Positions 38,922 through 51,600 of a stretch of 64,000 bases of DNA are shown piece after piece. The position numbers and the translations under genes were made by a program. Within the stretch, counting starts at the first letter, position 1, and each line of letters begins with the position of its first letter. The notes below the pieces were generated by a model. The model was not told the DNA's origin, made no database searches, and saw only the letters and a program-made list of their open reading frames with translations. Source of the DNA: Atriophallophorus winterbourni. Lineage: Eukaryota > Platyhelminthes > Trematoda > Plagiorchiida > Microphallidae. Location of the stretch: assembly GCA_013407085.1 (NCBI GenBank), contig JACCGJ010000575.1, forward strand, positions 49,290 through 113,289. The letters run 5' to 3'.

Positions 38922-39514
38922 ATAGTATCGATGCCTTGACGCAACAAGATAATGCTTCGTGGTTTTCATTTCAACATAGGTCAAAAGCTGATAGATACTA
39001 GAGTGGTGAGTATAGGAGTGCAAAACTCGTCTCCTTTGAAGACAAGGTCACAGGTCAAATCTTGATGTTTGTATACGAATGGTGGGATATTTGCTAGTTT
39101 GCCGTGCTAAATGCAGTCTAGACATTTATTTATGTTCATTCTATGCTTATGCTGGTCTCTCAACCGATTCGCGAATCATTCTGCAGAAATTTGTTATTAT
39201 ATATACATTCTCATTTCAAAATGGAAGTGAAGATTGTAATAACAAATTTGTGCAGAATGAATCGCGAATTGGTTGAGAGATTAGCATAAGCATAGAATGA
39301 ACATAAATAAATGTCCAGACTGCATTTAGCACGGCAAACTAGCAAATATCCCACCATTCGTATACAAACATCAAGATTTGACCTGTGACCTTGTCTTCAA
39401 AGGAGACGAGTTTCGCACTCCTATACTCACCACTCTAGGATCTATCAGCTTCTGACCTATGTTGAAATGAAAACCACGAAATATTATCTTGATGCGTCAA
39501 GGCATCGATACTAT
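38922..39514. repeat. Long near-perfect palindrome (foldback element)
   Basis: Arms of about 280 bp (38922-39200 and 39237-39514) are reverse complements with only a few differences, around a ~36-bp centre. Outer ends read ATAGTATCGATGCCTTGAC. It lies in intron 4 of the TCHP-like gene, so the transcript would carry a ~280-bp double-stranded hairpin. Probably a foldback or MITE-like element; no protein coding. A TA-rich run follows on the right (to about 39570). Confidence 0.85.
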
Positions 39515-39716
39515 ATATACTATATATATATCTATATATATATATTATTATAATAATATATAGATAATATTATATGGTTAGCAAGCTTGACGTTGCATTA
39601 ATTTTCATAAAGTTTAATTCTAGTTGCCATAAGATTAAATTTTTGAAATATTTTTATAATCAAATTCATTTCATACTTCATTTTTGACTGTTGTGTAATT
39701 TTATACACATCGATAG

Positions 39717-40103
39717 CTTCTAGAAGCCTATTTGACACAAATGGAATCCCAAATGGCATCTTTAAAAAGACGACAACAAGAAGACTTAGAAGCACGTGAA
39801 AAGCTTCTCAGTTCGTTGGAACAAATAAAGGATGAATTCGAAGTGGACAAACAAGATAGAGAATATATTCACGGTTCCGAAATAACCTCCGATTTCAAAT
39901 CAAGATTGCAAATGAATGATTCCGAATGTGCAGATCGAAACGACTCGGAGCAAGCCATGACAAATCGAATAGAAGCAGCTTACGCGGCTTCGATCAAAGA
40001 TTCGGCAAATATGTTCGACGAAACCAATTCAAATTCCAGAACAATCAGACATGATTCCATTTCAAAATATAACTCTAGAAAACCTGGAGGAAATATATGG
40101 TGA
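39717..40103 (+). CDS. TCHP: Trichoplein-like gene, terminal exon
   Basis: The acceptor ATCGATAG (39716) puts the exon in phase 0 with the previous exon; it runs to TGA at 40101-40103. LLEAYLTQMESQMASLKRRQ and EAREKLLSSLEQIKDEFEVD match the [20 protein letters not shown] and HREQLIRNLEEVRELAR region of trichoplein. The remaining tail is S/N/D-rich and not conserved. The five exons sum to 1338 bp (445 residues), near the ~500 residues of vertebrate trichoplein, with compatible phases throughout. Confidence 0.65.
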   Translation, partial: LLEAYLTQMESQMASLKRRQQEDLEAREKLLSSLEQIKDEFEVDKQDREYIHGSEITSDFKSRLQMNDSECADRNDSEQAMTNRIEAAYAASIKDSANMFDETNSNSRTIRHDSISKYNSRKPGGNIW

Positions 40104-43100
40104 TAAAGAATAAAATGTGAATGCATGGAAATTACTAATTTCACTCAAGAGTGAAAATAATACACAACGTGGTTTAGCTTGCAATTCTCGTTACAGACTT
40201 TTCTCACATTAACAAGATTGATACTCATTTTTACTAATGAATCGTCAGACAGTGGCACGATAACCCTCTCACAAAATAATGACAGCAAGCATGTTTGGGC
40301 AAGACTTAGTTTGAACAAAATTTCGCTTTGAACTGATCCGCGAAAACTGTTGTAATAAGGTCGCAACTGCAAAATATTTGAGATACGTACTGCTTCTGTA
40401 AATATTCAATGAAACAATAAATCGAACACGTTCAGCGAGAATAATGCGAAAATTGTGTTCTGTCTGTTGTGAGCTATGTGAAAAAATTCCTTGCAGAAAT
40501 ATTACTATTCTACCGTGACGGACGCAAAAGTATGCCTGATAATGAGATGCTATGCCAATAAAGAGAATTTTATGAAATTATTTTATTCGGCTGCTTGTCG
40601 AGCAAGCAAATTGAACCCATCATCCGGCAGCAATATGAATAAAAATCAACAATTTTTCTAAAGTTTCGGGAAAATCAGAGCAATTATACTGTCAATTTGA
40701 AAATATTAAACTCAATTTAATATTTAAAAGTTAAACTGAAAAATTTAACTAATGAACATAAAGCTTCAATTACAGAAGAAATATAGACAAAAAGACAATT
40801 GTTTAACCTATTTAGATTTGTTTATTTAATCCAGTTGTGTAATGATTATGAGGCATTTCAATCAACAATTTTAGTGGTTGTGATAAAGGTGTGTGACAGA
40901 CTTGAGGTCTTGTAACGGATCCAGTGCAACAGCAATGGATTTGACTAATAAGGAAGCGTGGCCACTTAAATGTAATATTCATAAAACATTGCGACATCGT
41001 AGATAAGGTTACTACATTCATACATATACATTATTTAGTTTAGTAAAACCGTCAGCCCAGTTGACAAAAGACAAAACAATCTTACTCATGTATATACGTT
41101 TTAATTCTGCACCAAATATAATTTCGTAATGCTTCATTAGAATTAAAGCCAAAACCGGTCTTTTTGAACGATTGGTGTGCAATAAAATTCTCGTGCACTT
41201 CGATGTTCAACAATATCAACATTTTCTTTCTTTGAAAGTGCTCACGTCTCATGCATGTTAAATTACGTTTCCTTATCTTGCTGTTGATACTACAGGGGTG
41301 AAATATTTTAAAACAGTTTGATGACTTTGCAACCGAACATGCCACTCAAAACAACAAATTAGTGGGCAATAAATTTAAATTTTCAAGCAAATATGAAGTA
41401 CACTTCGTACTACGAACCAATGTGTTCAAACACAGAATCACAACGTGATTTCTGATAAAGCGTTCGAGGCGTTCATAAATGACCAGTGCATATTGGTGCT
41501 CACATCTCCCGCACTCACACATTACAATCGATTTTTAACTGTTTGTCATCATCAGGCGGAGATAGTGAGATTACTTTTAGTGAGACTTGGAACGGTTGAA
41601 AAGAGGTAAAGTGGTTCTGAAACTAAAATGTTTACCACACATCTATTGTTACAAGGCTTACGGCAAATAATTATAATGTTGATGGCAGTCATAATCCAGG
41701 TGTGGTGTGTAAGTACAGCGGATGTGAGCAATACTATAAAATGACTAAGATTGTTTCGACTCATTTTTAATTGAGTAAACCACACAGTGTATCTAAGTTA
41801 TCCAATCAGGTCGACAGAATTAGTCGGTAGTTCAGTATTCGATTTCCTCTCACTTAAAATACCACGCCGTTAAAACGTGGTTGGTAAATTCAGTACTGTT
41901 TGAGAGATTATCGATAATAATGCAATATATATTAGTAAGTCTGCAACCCGAATGCGAATATGAATGAAATGCCTGCGCATACATTCATTCAACCCATCTA
42001 CGCGTCTGTAGGCACATGTTCTTTATAGGTTGGTTATCCAAGAGTTGCTTACAAGTCTACCATCTTTCTAATGTTTGAAGGCATGCGAATAATATTTCTA
42101 ATTCCAACTTGGTTTAATCGTCCGAGCTCGAAGCCGTTAGCTACTCACAAAAGTTGCCAGCGTTCGGTAAAAGCAATCAAGTAGTAATAAGCTACAGAGC
42201 AGCTTGACATACGCGTTAAAATAGGCTTGATAACTGAGACATACTTCTACAGACTTCTGAATTTTCCCTTTTTATTCTCTATTGTGTCCAATAAAAGTAA
42301 ATACTAGGTTAGATACCGTAGAAGATGTGAAGTTCATCGGCACAACTGATCTAGATACCAAGTCCACGACTTTCAACAAGTCTTGAGCTGGTCATACTAG
42401 TGGGATCTCTCATTGAATCTCAATAGAACCATTGTGAGCACTGTTTGTTAATATTTCGGTCTAGGTGTCCGGTACTTTATTCTGCGGTTATGCCATATAG
42501 CTTTTAAATGATTTGAGAATACTGGTTATGGCTGACTTCAAGTGGTAGGACCAATGTCCCGCTGTGGCTCAGCGTCCACGATAAGTAATTTCCCGTTTAA
42601 ATTCAAGGCTCTCGAGCAGAAATCCGCATGTAATCCAATACAAGACATTATTCCGCCATCATCTAGAATATTGTGTCCAAGAATGGTGCCCTCATGGTGG
42701 ACATGGTGGACATAGTCAGACTTCAAAGTATAAGGCGTCTAGCAAATCGCTAGTTTCTGGGTCAGCGAGAGAAATGTTTTTATGCACACATAAATTCTCA
42801 AAGATCTTTTCTTTCTAAGGCGTCATCGTTTATAGAGTGACTTCATTAAAATCTTTAATTGGCATCCCAATAAACGACGTCTCTACTCGAGGTCATGAGA
42901 AGGCATGTGCGGTCATTCGCTTGAACGTGCTTAGTAGCGATGTCAACTGGACACCAGAAAACACTTTTTAGCCTTATGGTGTTAAAGATCTGGGACAGAC
43001 TTCTGGTAAATTTTATGTACTAAAATTCCGTCAAGTGTTTCAAGCACGTTCTGGACCGCTACTAGGTTATTTTATTTTCTGAATACCCCTGATTGATAAC

Positions 43101-44984
43101 CAAGAATAGATAGATCACTTGTGCTGTCGTTTTTCACTTTTTAAACTAGAAATTTTATGTTAGCAAAAGCAAAAACGTTCCCCATATATGCTACAGCATT
43201 TCTGTTTTCATACTCTATTCTTATTTAGCCGACCTCTTAGTGTACTAGTGAAGAGAAACCGCTGTTTCTTTTGTAAGCATCGTGTACAAGATGACCTTCA
43301 TAAAGACAGTCGGAATAAACACTTGAAGTAGCGAATATTTCAAACGGATTAAAAAAACCTTTGAGCCGTGGTGGTTGCTTCTCTGCAGCTTCTGACGAGA
43401 GAAATTCTGGACGCGGGATTGGCCCGTTAGCCACTTGCAGTCTTGTGCAGAAATAATTGAATTGAACTAAACTAAATGATCCGCGTTTAAGGTCGGGATT
43501 CTAAGTTCAATCGTGTTTGGTGCGAAATGAAAGACAAGAGATAAATGTGATTCCGGGTTTATCATGAATTCATAATGTTTTCTGTGAGTGGAATAATGGC
43601 AAAATTTAAAATTCGGGCTTGCACATTTCCTGTCGACTTAGCCAATGTATAATTATGGTGCACCCATTTTTAGTGGCTAGGTATCGAATATGAGTTATCA
43701 AAAATGTAAGTAATCTGTTCCGACGAAAAATGCGTTACCGTCATGGTGCGATGCATCAGTCTATAAGACTAGTTTTGATTTTGGCTCATCATAAGACGGA
43801 AATGTAGTTGTGTTTGATTTGTTGCCTTTTAGCATTCTCAGAAAAAACAATATTACGTTCTTTTCTATAACTTTCTACCATGGCAAGCATATATGTGCGC
43901 AGATATGTGTGAAACATAAAAAAATGTTTAATCATCCACGAAATATGATATTATTCTATTCCTCGTAGACAAATCTAAATAAACGTTATTGCAACAACAA
44001 ACGTGAACGAATGTTTAGGTGCTTTGTAGCAAAATGCACTACATATATAAATGCGTAGCAGAAATTGTACGTGTTTTGCTAGAACAGAAAGTTTCTGAAA
44101 CTCTAGACAGCAGGATTCAACCGCTTATACTTCATCAAGCCGTAAATTCGCTTTATGAACAGGATGAAAAGGATAATGTAATATGTTGCTCACATCATTG
44201 TCATTTACACACCACAACCGGTTTATGTTTGTTTGCCTTTTGATGGTGGAAGTAGTAAGAACAACTTCAGTGAGCCTTGAAATAGTGGATAACTTGTAAT
44301 TAAAGCTATACCTGAATACCATAGTTTGATAGGGTTCGTACAACGAACCACGATTTTTAAATACAGAATCACAGCGATTCTTGATCAAGCACTCGAAGCG
44401 CTCATGGATGAACAATGTGATGTGTTGCTTATATCCCCAAACTCATACACCACGGGCGGTTTCTGGCTGCTAACAGTCATCAGTTGCAGACAGTAAGATG
44501 AAGTTCAGTGAGCCTTGTAACAGTGGAAATACGATAACCAAAGCTATACTTAAATGCTACGGTTGTGGTGCATAGGTGCGGGGATCTTAGCAAAACATTA
44601 CAATGACCATCAATAAGCGTCTCGAGTACTTGACCAAGCTTCACTAGGTGAATCTGAGTTTGACCATTGTAGTTCATTGTACAAACCCTATCAGACGGTG
44701 GCATAAAAGTATAACTTTGGCTCAAAATGTTAGTTTTAGGATAAACTTTGCTTCGAATTTCGTGCGTGGCATTGTATTTTATTAATGAACACCTTATATT
44801 GTTTTACGTTCCTGTCATCGTATAATAATTCCAGGCACTTTATAAGTCTACTAGTGATCTTCACCGACATGTACTTATGTGCGTTGAATTCAAATTCATT
44901 TTAGAAAACCCAAAATCATCGAATATCTATGGTACAGAAAAAATATGAATAAAACATGGTTCTGAGGTATATTTATTGATGAAA
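40104..44984. other. Gene-poor region with old repeats
   Basis: No exon or element is recognised with confidence. Two related blocks occur: 41434-41620 and 44130-44725 share ACAGAATCACA, a block reading TTCAGTGAGCCTTG/TTAGTGAGACTTGG and a GAAGCGCTCAT/GAGGCGTTCAT block. In the minus strand the second block reads SFNYKLSTISRLTE and YSFGYRISTVTRLTE, which may be LINE C-terminal remnants. 43140-43440 is a dispersed repeat listed separately. Confidence 0.4.
43140..43440. repeat. Dispersed repeat shared with 61.2 and 63.8 kb
   Basis: The block near 43405 (TTCTGGACGCGGGATTGGCC, then GTTAGCCACTTGCAG) recurs at 61290-61340 and 63955-64000. An upstream block (TTAGCCGACCTCTTAG then TGAAGAGAAAC) recurs at 63820-63856. 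Family unknown. Confidence 0.55.
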
Positions 44985-46490
44985 ATGAATGAAAAATGAA
45001 AATGAAAATCAATAATACTGTTATTATTATTGTTGTTTAGCATATATAATAATATACCACGTAATTCGAATACTGTGCATGGTTCATTCTCACTTCTATT
45101 CGTTCATTCGTAGTTTTTATTTATCTCAGTACAATATGATTCATTAAAATTGATTAATGATGATGATTAATTTTTATGTTTTATGTATATATTTTCCATG
45201 ATATTGCGAGGTGGTAATTGGAGTTACCGTCAGTATATATGAACGTAATTTTACTGCTTGTTTAATTTCTATGGGCTAAAATTTGAGGAGGTAACTAGAG
45301 TTACCCTCAGTCGACATAGGGTTAACTGGAGCTGTTTGAAGTTAAGTGTCTTACCAGGGTGAAATGTCTGAATCAATTATTACTGCGCATTTTTTCATTT
45401 AAGCGAGGGAAGATGCTCATGCTCTTTTGAAAAATATCATTTCTTATCACACCTGCTAAGAAGCCTTTTATTGAATTGAAATTAAATTTTTTAGCTCATG
45501 TCACACGAAAAAATTTAAAATCGCTGAACGGTGTAATACAGTCCAACGATATGAAAACCGAACTATTTGTCAATTTATTGTTCAATTGCAAACACAAGAT
45601 TCACGCTGTGCATTTTAAGATAAATAAAACGACCAATAAACTGATGGCTTAATCGCTGATGTTAATGAACCTGATTTATATCGTCTGTTATTGATGGTGA
45701 ATGATCAAAAGTTTGAAAATGTTGAAAAATGTGTCAACCTTATGAAGATGTTCCAAAGGAAATAATCGTCACAGTACTACTGATACTCAATCTGTTTTGT
45801 TTAGAACTTCCAGACATAAATGCCAATCAATAAACCGCCCGCAGTAGTAAAGTGTTTCCGAGGTCATGTCAAATAGATTACGAACATTAAGCGGGAATAA
45901 TTCCAATTTAGACATTCAAATGATTGCAAATTGTGCATTTTGTGGCAAGTTACATTCTAGTTTTACTTGTCAAGTCTCAATTATTTAATGTTAAATGAGT
46001 TGTACAATTGGACATATTCAGTCAGTTTTTCGCAATTCAAAGACATGTTATATAGATAATAAAAATCCCGAAGTCAATAATATAAAACACCAAATAACAT
46101 CATTATCTTTAATAGTTTTACTATCCGCCGTTATCCATATTTGTGAATGTATATTCAGTTATTATGGTTAATAGAAATTATACACAGATTTCGAAATCTT
46201 TAATATCATCAAGTGACTTGTGGAGTTTTGAATCCGACATCCAAAATCATCAATATAATGTTTCAATTCACCGCGTCAACGGACATTCTGTATCTTTGGT
46301 CGGAGTTTGTTCTATTCCAGTCAGATTCGGCACTACACAACCAGTTGTGTGCTTATTCATTGTAATGAAATCTTGTCCACCTATCATGGGTCTAAAGAAG
46401 CCAAAATTACTCAAAATTGACTTTCCCTTTTTGTCTACGTGTTCATCATTAAAATCTGACTTCCATGCAATAAAACATCTGCAATAGAAA
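44985..46490 (+). mobile_element. Gypsy-3 copy 1 (LTR, gag, protease), 3' truncated
   Basis: 44985-45110 is the reverse complement of 46983-47095, the outer LTR part of the minus-strand Gypsy-3 copy, so this is a plus-strand element with its 5' LTR here. Decayed gag follows at about 45380-45780: IADVNEPDLYRLLLMVN near 45655 matches IAGVNEPDLYRQLLMVN of copy 2. The frame 46143-46487 carries a retropepsin-like part (NGHSVSLVGVCSIPVRFG) leading towards RT. Nothing beyond this is found. Confidence 0.6.
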
Positions 46491-46979
46491 AGAATATGCG
46501 TAGCTCAAGATGAGAATGTTGTTCAGATGGTGTTCGCCGAGCGTGTAGTTGTTGTTAAACGTTTCGTTATCAAACTAGATTACATCATCAGCAGAACTTC
46601 TTTTGTCAGTGTGCATCGCTTTAAGTTGGTGTGAAAATAAAACCTATTCATTTAGACATAATCCGTGATCATATATTTTTGAAACATCGCTTGATTGCAT
46701 ATAGTATATAAGAACGTGTTCCGAGAGTATTTAGTTCATGTGAATGTGGTATTCTTGTTGCTGGGGAAGCCTTTATGTGAGCCCCACTAATAGATACGCG
46801 CCTTGTGTTTGTTTTGATTTTAGGGTGACAATGAACACAAGACTGATGAAGCGAAAGTGTACAATTGGCGAGACCGAGGCTTCCTTATCTCGCTTACATG
46901 ATTGATGTGTTTTCTCTTAAATCGATCTGAAGTACGCTAATTGTAATGAATTGTATTTTATTGAATTGAATTGAATGAA
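46491..46979. other. Unassigned retroelement end with hammerhead-like motif
   Basis: On the minus strand 46591-46562 reads CTGATGA, a T, an imperfect hairpin GTAATC...GATAAC, then GAAA followed by CGTTT: the PLE-type hammerhead pattern with one mismatched stem pair. Stem I cannot be formed from the flanking bases. On the plus strand the segment ends in TTGAA repeats (46960-46975), as LINE-A 3' ends do. No coding part is recognised. Confidence 0.35.
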
Positions 46980-47087
46980 ACTACCAACCCAAGAATAGAA
47001 GTGAGAATCAACCACGCTCGGTAATTGAATTACGCGGTATATATGTTGAGGTATATAAGTTGAACAATGGGAATATGAATAACAGTA

Positions 47088-47297
47088 TTATTGATTGACA
47101 TATGAACAACCACCACATCCACCGCGGTTCACAATCGTCCTCGGATTTTTGTAATCTCGAATAGATTTGTTTCTCAGTCTTTCCGATCGTCCAACAAGTT
47201 CACTTGATTTATTATTCTCGAAAGAATCTAGAAGTGTTGTGGTATGATTGCTAACACAGCCAGTATTAGAACGTGACTGACCTGAATCCTGGTACAT
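47088..47297 (-). pseudogene. Gypsy-3 Pol C-terminal tail
   Basis: Reads LVGRSERLRNKSIRDYKNPR and a GGCGGCSYVNQ end, like the basic R-RSERxRNxP tail that ends K02A2.6-type Pol proteins. Confidence 0.5.
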
Positions 47298-47617
47298 GAT
47301 TTAATCTGTATGACGCCTGTGCAACGTTTCGTCTTCCAGATTAAGTATTTTTAACATAGTTCTTCCAATTTTGTCTAGTACGATACCGATACTTGGACGG
47401 TAATCATCTTCAAGAGAATATGATATTTCGGCGATACAAGTTCTAGCAGATTAGGTCTCAAGTATTGAGATTTTGATAACATGAATGGTCTATTCCCAGT
47501 AGTATTATGTTTACTTTTATGATATTGAAGCAAGAAATTGCCAATAAAACGATCAAGTTCATTAAATTTTGTTGGGGAACAAGAGGAAATAACATGTTTT
47601 AGCTTATGTACGATGTT

Positions 47618-48148
47618 TTAGGCTAATCCATTCGACTGTGGATGTTTGGGTGCAGTAAACATATGCCGGCAACCAAGTGAATGTAGCCACTGAATAACAC
47701 GTGAAGCAGAGAAATGGCTTCCATTATCATTTACAACAGCTATAGATAAACATTCACGGCTTAAAACCTTCAGTAACTCAAGCATTGTGAAACCAGAATT
47801 CGGTTTAATAGTAAGGAATACTTCTTGCCATTTTGAATACGAATCGATGATCAGAATAGAAAAGTATTTCTTCGGGCATGCTTCACAGTAGTCTATATGA
47901 ATGCGTTGCCAGGCTTCACAAGCCAATGGCCATGAAGTCCATTTTGATGGCTGACGGAATAATTTGTATTGACAGGAATGGCACGAAGAAGAAGTTCTAG
48001 GGATATCAGTATCGATTTCAGGCCAATAGCATAATTTGCTGGCCAAAGATCTCATGTTTTCAATGCCTAAGAGTCCCCAATGCAAATCATCAAGAATTTG
48101 TTTGCGATGTAAATGAAAAATAACAATACAATCATTCATACACAGCAA
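47618..48148 (-). pseudogene. Gypsy-3 integrase fragment
   Basis: HHCC zinc finger: LHRKQILDDLHWGLLGIENM with a downstream CHSCQ. The catalytic core follows: WQRIHIDYCEA (first Asp), AVVNDNGSHFSA (second Asp) and HPQSNGLA, where the frame ends before the catalytic Glu. The first part of the domain is unusually well kept compared with the rest of this element. Confidence 0.7.
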
Positions 48149-48169
48149 ACCTTCAGGTGTCAGACATAA

Positions 48170-49560
48170 TTCATCACGACGCTGATAGTAAGCTGGATAT
48201 TTTATTCTTAGATGTGACTGACCAACGTGGTTTAACTGCAGCTATAATCAGGTCAAAATATTTCTTTGTTTCAACTCTTAAATCGAAACGAGATACATAC
48301 ACTGGTTGAATCAACAAGCAGTTTATACTGTCAGTCTTTTCATATGTTACAGCATTGTGAGATAAGAAATCTTCATGTTGATTTTGTTTTGCACTGCGAT
48401 GTTCAATGGTGTAAATATATGCTTCAAGAGCTATGCTCCATCTCTGAACCATTGCTGCAGTCGATTTTGCCAATGAAGACGTCGGATTGTAAAAACAATT
48501 TCAGTGCTTCATGAACGGTTACTATAGTGAATTCATGACCAAATGAATATTTGTGTAAGCGTATGACAGCCCAATAAACAGCAAGCGCTTACCGAAGAAT
48601 CTGAGCATAACTATGTTCCGCTCTACTCAGTCGACGTGAAATACACAATAACGGATGACCAGTATGTACCAAAACTGCACCAATTCCGTGAGGAGATGCA
48701 TCTGTGATTATAACAGAACGCAAACTTGGTGTAAATGGCTTAAGTACAGCACTGGATTGCAGTATATATCAAAGATCCCGGAGTGTCTTTTCATGTTCAG
48801 CAGTCCACTGAAACGTTGTAGCATTCAGTAATGTAAACAATGAATTAGCAACTGTTGTAAAATTTGGAGTGTACTTGAAATAATACTGTAATACTTCCCT
48901 TATCGATCATAGTTCAATGAAAAAATATTACGATTTCATTTCCACCAGAGGTTTAAGATGATTCTGGTCTAAACGGAGTCCATTAGAAGATACACAGTAT
49001 CCAAGACAATCAATCTCATCAACGGAAATGAAGCATTTATCCGGATTTAATTTTTACGTTATAATGTTTGAAACGAGAGAGTAAAGCTAATAAACGTTGA
49101 TCCTGAACATAATTATCGGTTGAACAAATAATAATGTCGTCTTGATAGACTTCGACACCTATGAGACGATTAACAATATTTCTCATCACATTTTGAAATA
49201 CAGCTGGTTAAACAGATAATCCAAAACAAAGAAACCTATAACAATATAATCCAAATGGTGTGTCAATGTTCGTAGCTTCACTTGATGTTTCATCAAGTGC
49301 TATCTGTAAATAGGCATACTTAAAATCGATTTTCGAGAAAGCACATGAGCCATGCAAACGATAGCTCCAGACTCCTCAGTTGTACAACTTCGCTTCATTA
49401 ATCGAGGGTTCACTCTGTAATCTCTATAAATACGAGCCGTTCGACCATCTCTTTCCAGAGGCGTCACTATTGGCGTAACCCATTTGGAGGCTTCCATGGA
49501 AACAAGAATACCACGTTCACACAAAGGAGTAATCACTTCGAACAGGTTCCCTTAACCATA
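48170..49560 (-). pseudogene. Gypsy-3 reverse transcriptase and RNase H remnant
   Basis: Minus-strand frame 49300-49536 reads SKWVTPIVTPLERDGRTARI and YRDYRVNPRLMKRS, the start of a Gypsy RT (cf. [10 protein letters not shown] and [11 protein letters not shown]). Further left, an INPDKCF-like block near 49030, a VLPFTPSLRSVIITDASPHG-like RNase H block near 48710 and WSIALEAYIYTIEHRSAKQN (RNase H end, near 48440) are readable across stops. Confidence 0.65.
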
Positions 49561-50199
49561 TGCTATCAGGTGACTTATAAAAATATAGAATCACCAGTTA
49601 TTTCTAAATGAATAGGTTTTATATTCATTTTGGAATGATTTACCAGTTTTTCTCGTAATCTCCCCATCACTCTCCATTTTTAAAGAGCGACTTGACGCTT
49701 ATCTCTATTTTTCTCAACAACTTTAATAGATTTTTGCTTTTCCTTCTTCTCAATATTGCACCCACTTTCCTCTTCCTTTCCAGATACATATATACGGAAC
49801 CACGCTGATTCAATTCCCCCGTATTGGCTGTTATGATACATATATCCCCACACTTTACGAAACTTTAGCAAACGACGCCAAACCCGCAGAACTCCGCCCG
49901 ACCTCCTGTATTGACTTTTCTATGGTTATATTTTAAGCTCATAGCTTTTTGTACCATAATATACTATTTGCTATTGACTATTGACCACCTGAAAGCGATG
50001 CACATTGACGAATTGAATCTTTTGTTACATGAGTGTCATATTTTGATGCTGAACTTGGGGACATAAGGAAAAATTCAATATTGAGTAATTTCAACAATTT
50101 TAAACCGCAGATACGTGAACCAGATTTTATGAAAATGAATAAACACTCAACTGGTTTTGCAGTGCCATATCTGACTGCAATAAAGCAAGCTCTGACGAC

Positions 50200-50471
50200 A
50201 GGTACACAATGTCAGGTAACGCCGTTAATCGAAATGTTAGATTGATGAATTTGAGCATCAAGGGCAAAACTTTTCGAGTCGTTTAATGAAATTAATGATA
50301 CTACACTTCCTGTATGAAGTATAAATTCTTTCGAATGATAATGACTGAATGAACCATAATGAACTGAACTGAATATACGTTGGCGAATATGAGAAACCAT
50401 GAATGTTAAGACTGATAAAATCAATACGGTGATTTGAATTTCTACATTGACGACTTCTGTATCATTATTAT
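50200..50471 (-). pseudogene. Gypsy-3 retropepsin remnant
   Basis: Frame 50212-50475 reads EFILHTGSVVSLIS, an aspartic protease motif in which the catalytic DTG is HTG. It abuts the LINE-A insertion on the right. Confidence 0.6.
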
Positions 50472-51149
50472 TCAATTCAATTCAATTCAATTTAATGGTC
50501 TAAAAAGCAAATAGCTTTACAAAAACCACAGAATAATATGCAAATTACAAATAACATAGGTAGTAAAACGGGGTTTGTTTGCCTACTGATTAGTTCAGGA
50601 ATCACGTAAAAATACATAGAGCAGAAATTGTTTTCAACCGGTTTGATAGGGTAAATATGTATAGTTTACTTCGATGCATTGGTTCAAAGCTTTATGATGC
50701 AGAATACTTTGTTTCAATGTTTGGATTGGTCGACATGAAGTTGTCCAAGTTCGATTTGAATATATCCAAGTTGGGTGAATGTGCAACGTTACGGGGTAGG
50801 GAGTTCCAAGTGAAACATACACGTACAGAATAAAAATGCCTTCGACAGTTCAGCCTCGAGTCGGAATAAGTACTGTATAGTTATGACTCCGGGTTGTTCG
50901 TGGTGGTAGTCGTGTTAATAGTTGATTCAGAAGATGGTTGTGGGTATGCAGTATGTTGAACATAAGAATCGAGTCGCCTCTAAGACGGCGGTTGCGAGAG
51001 TCGAAGAGATTGAGGCTTGTAATCCGATCTTCGTATTGTTTATGTTTTAAACAACGTACGAGCTTGGTGGTCCGATGATATATTCACTGCAAGAGGCTGA
51101 TGTCCTTCTGTAGCCAGGGTGACCAAGCCTGAATCGCATACTCCATGTT
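50472..51149 (-). mobile_element. LINE-A copy 3, 5'-truncated
   Basis: Minus strand begins at MEYAIQAWSPWLQKDISLLQ (intact: MEYAVQAWSPWLKKDVATLQ), has SVRVCFTWNSLPRNVAHS near 50820, and ends in the LINE-A 3' UTR and TTGAA repeats at 50472-50492. Several stops. It is inserted between gag and protease of Gypsy-3. Confidence 0.85.
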
Positions 51150-51159
51150 TTAGAATTTT

Positions 51160-51600
51160 GAAAAAATAACTAAATATGTCCACGTTTACCACATATATAA
51201 CAGTTAGCATTACAAAATTGACAAGTAAAACGAGAATACAACTTGCAACAAGATGCTAATTTCCGGAACTTCTGATTGTCAAAATCGGAATTACTTATGC
51301 TGAATTTGCTTATTCTGTCTAGTATGACCTCTGAATCACTTTACCGTGGTAGTCAGTTGCTTGACACTGGTCCAGGTTTGGAGTTTTCAAACAAAACAGA
51401 TTGAGTGTCAGTATTAATTTGACGATTGGTTTCTTTTGCAACATCTTCAGAATGCTCGTGTATTATTTTAACATTGGCTTATTCACCATCAATAACTGAC
51501 GATATAAATCAGGTTCATTGACACCAGCGATTAGGCAATCTGTTCAGTTAAGTTGAATGATAATTAAGTTTGCAAAAAAATTGTGTACAATCGGTTAAAG
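51160..51600 (-). pseudogene. Gypsy-3 gag C-terminal part with zinc knuckle
   Basis: IAGVNEPDLYRQLLMVN near 51520 and KLYSRFTCQFCNANCYICGK then RGHI near 51230-51170: a CCHC-type knuckle region, cut before its last Cys by the LINE-A insertion (the triplet after RGHI is a stop). Confidence 0.65.

Noticed and set aside
39724..40103. Alternative acceptor TTCTAG for the last TCHP-like exon
   Set aside because: It would put the exon out of frame with the previous one (stop within four codons); the acceptor ATCGATAG at 39716 keeps phase 0.
46838..46866. CTGATGAAGCGAAAGTGTAC as another hammerhead
   Set aside because: There is no room for a stem II between the two core-like boxes and no stem I partner.
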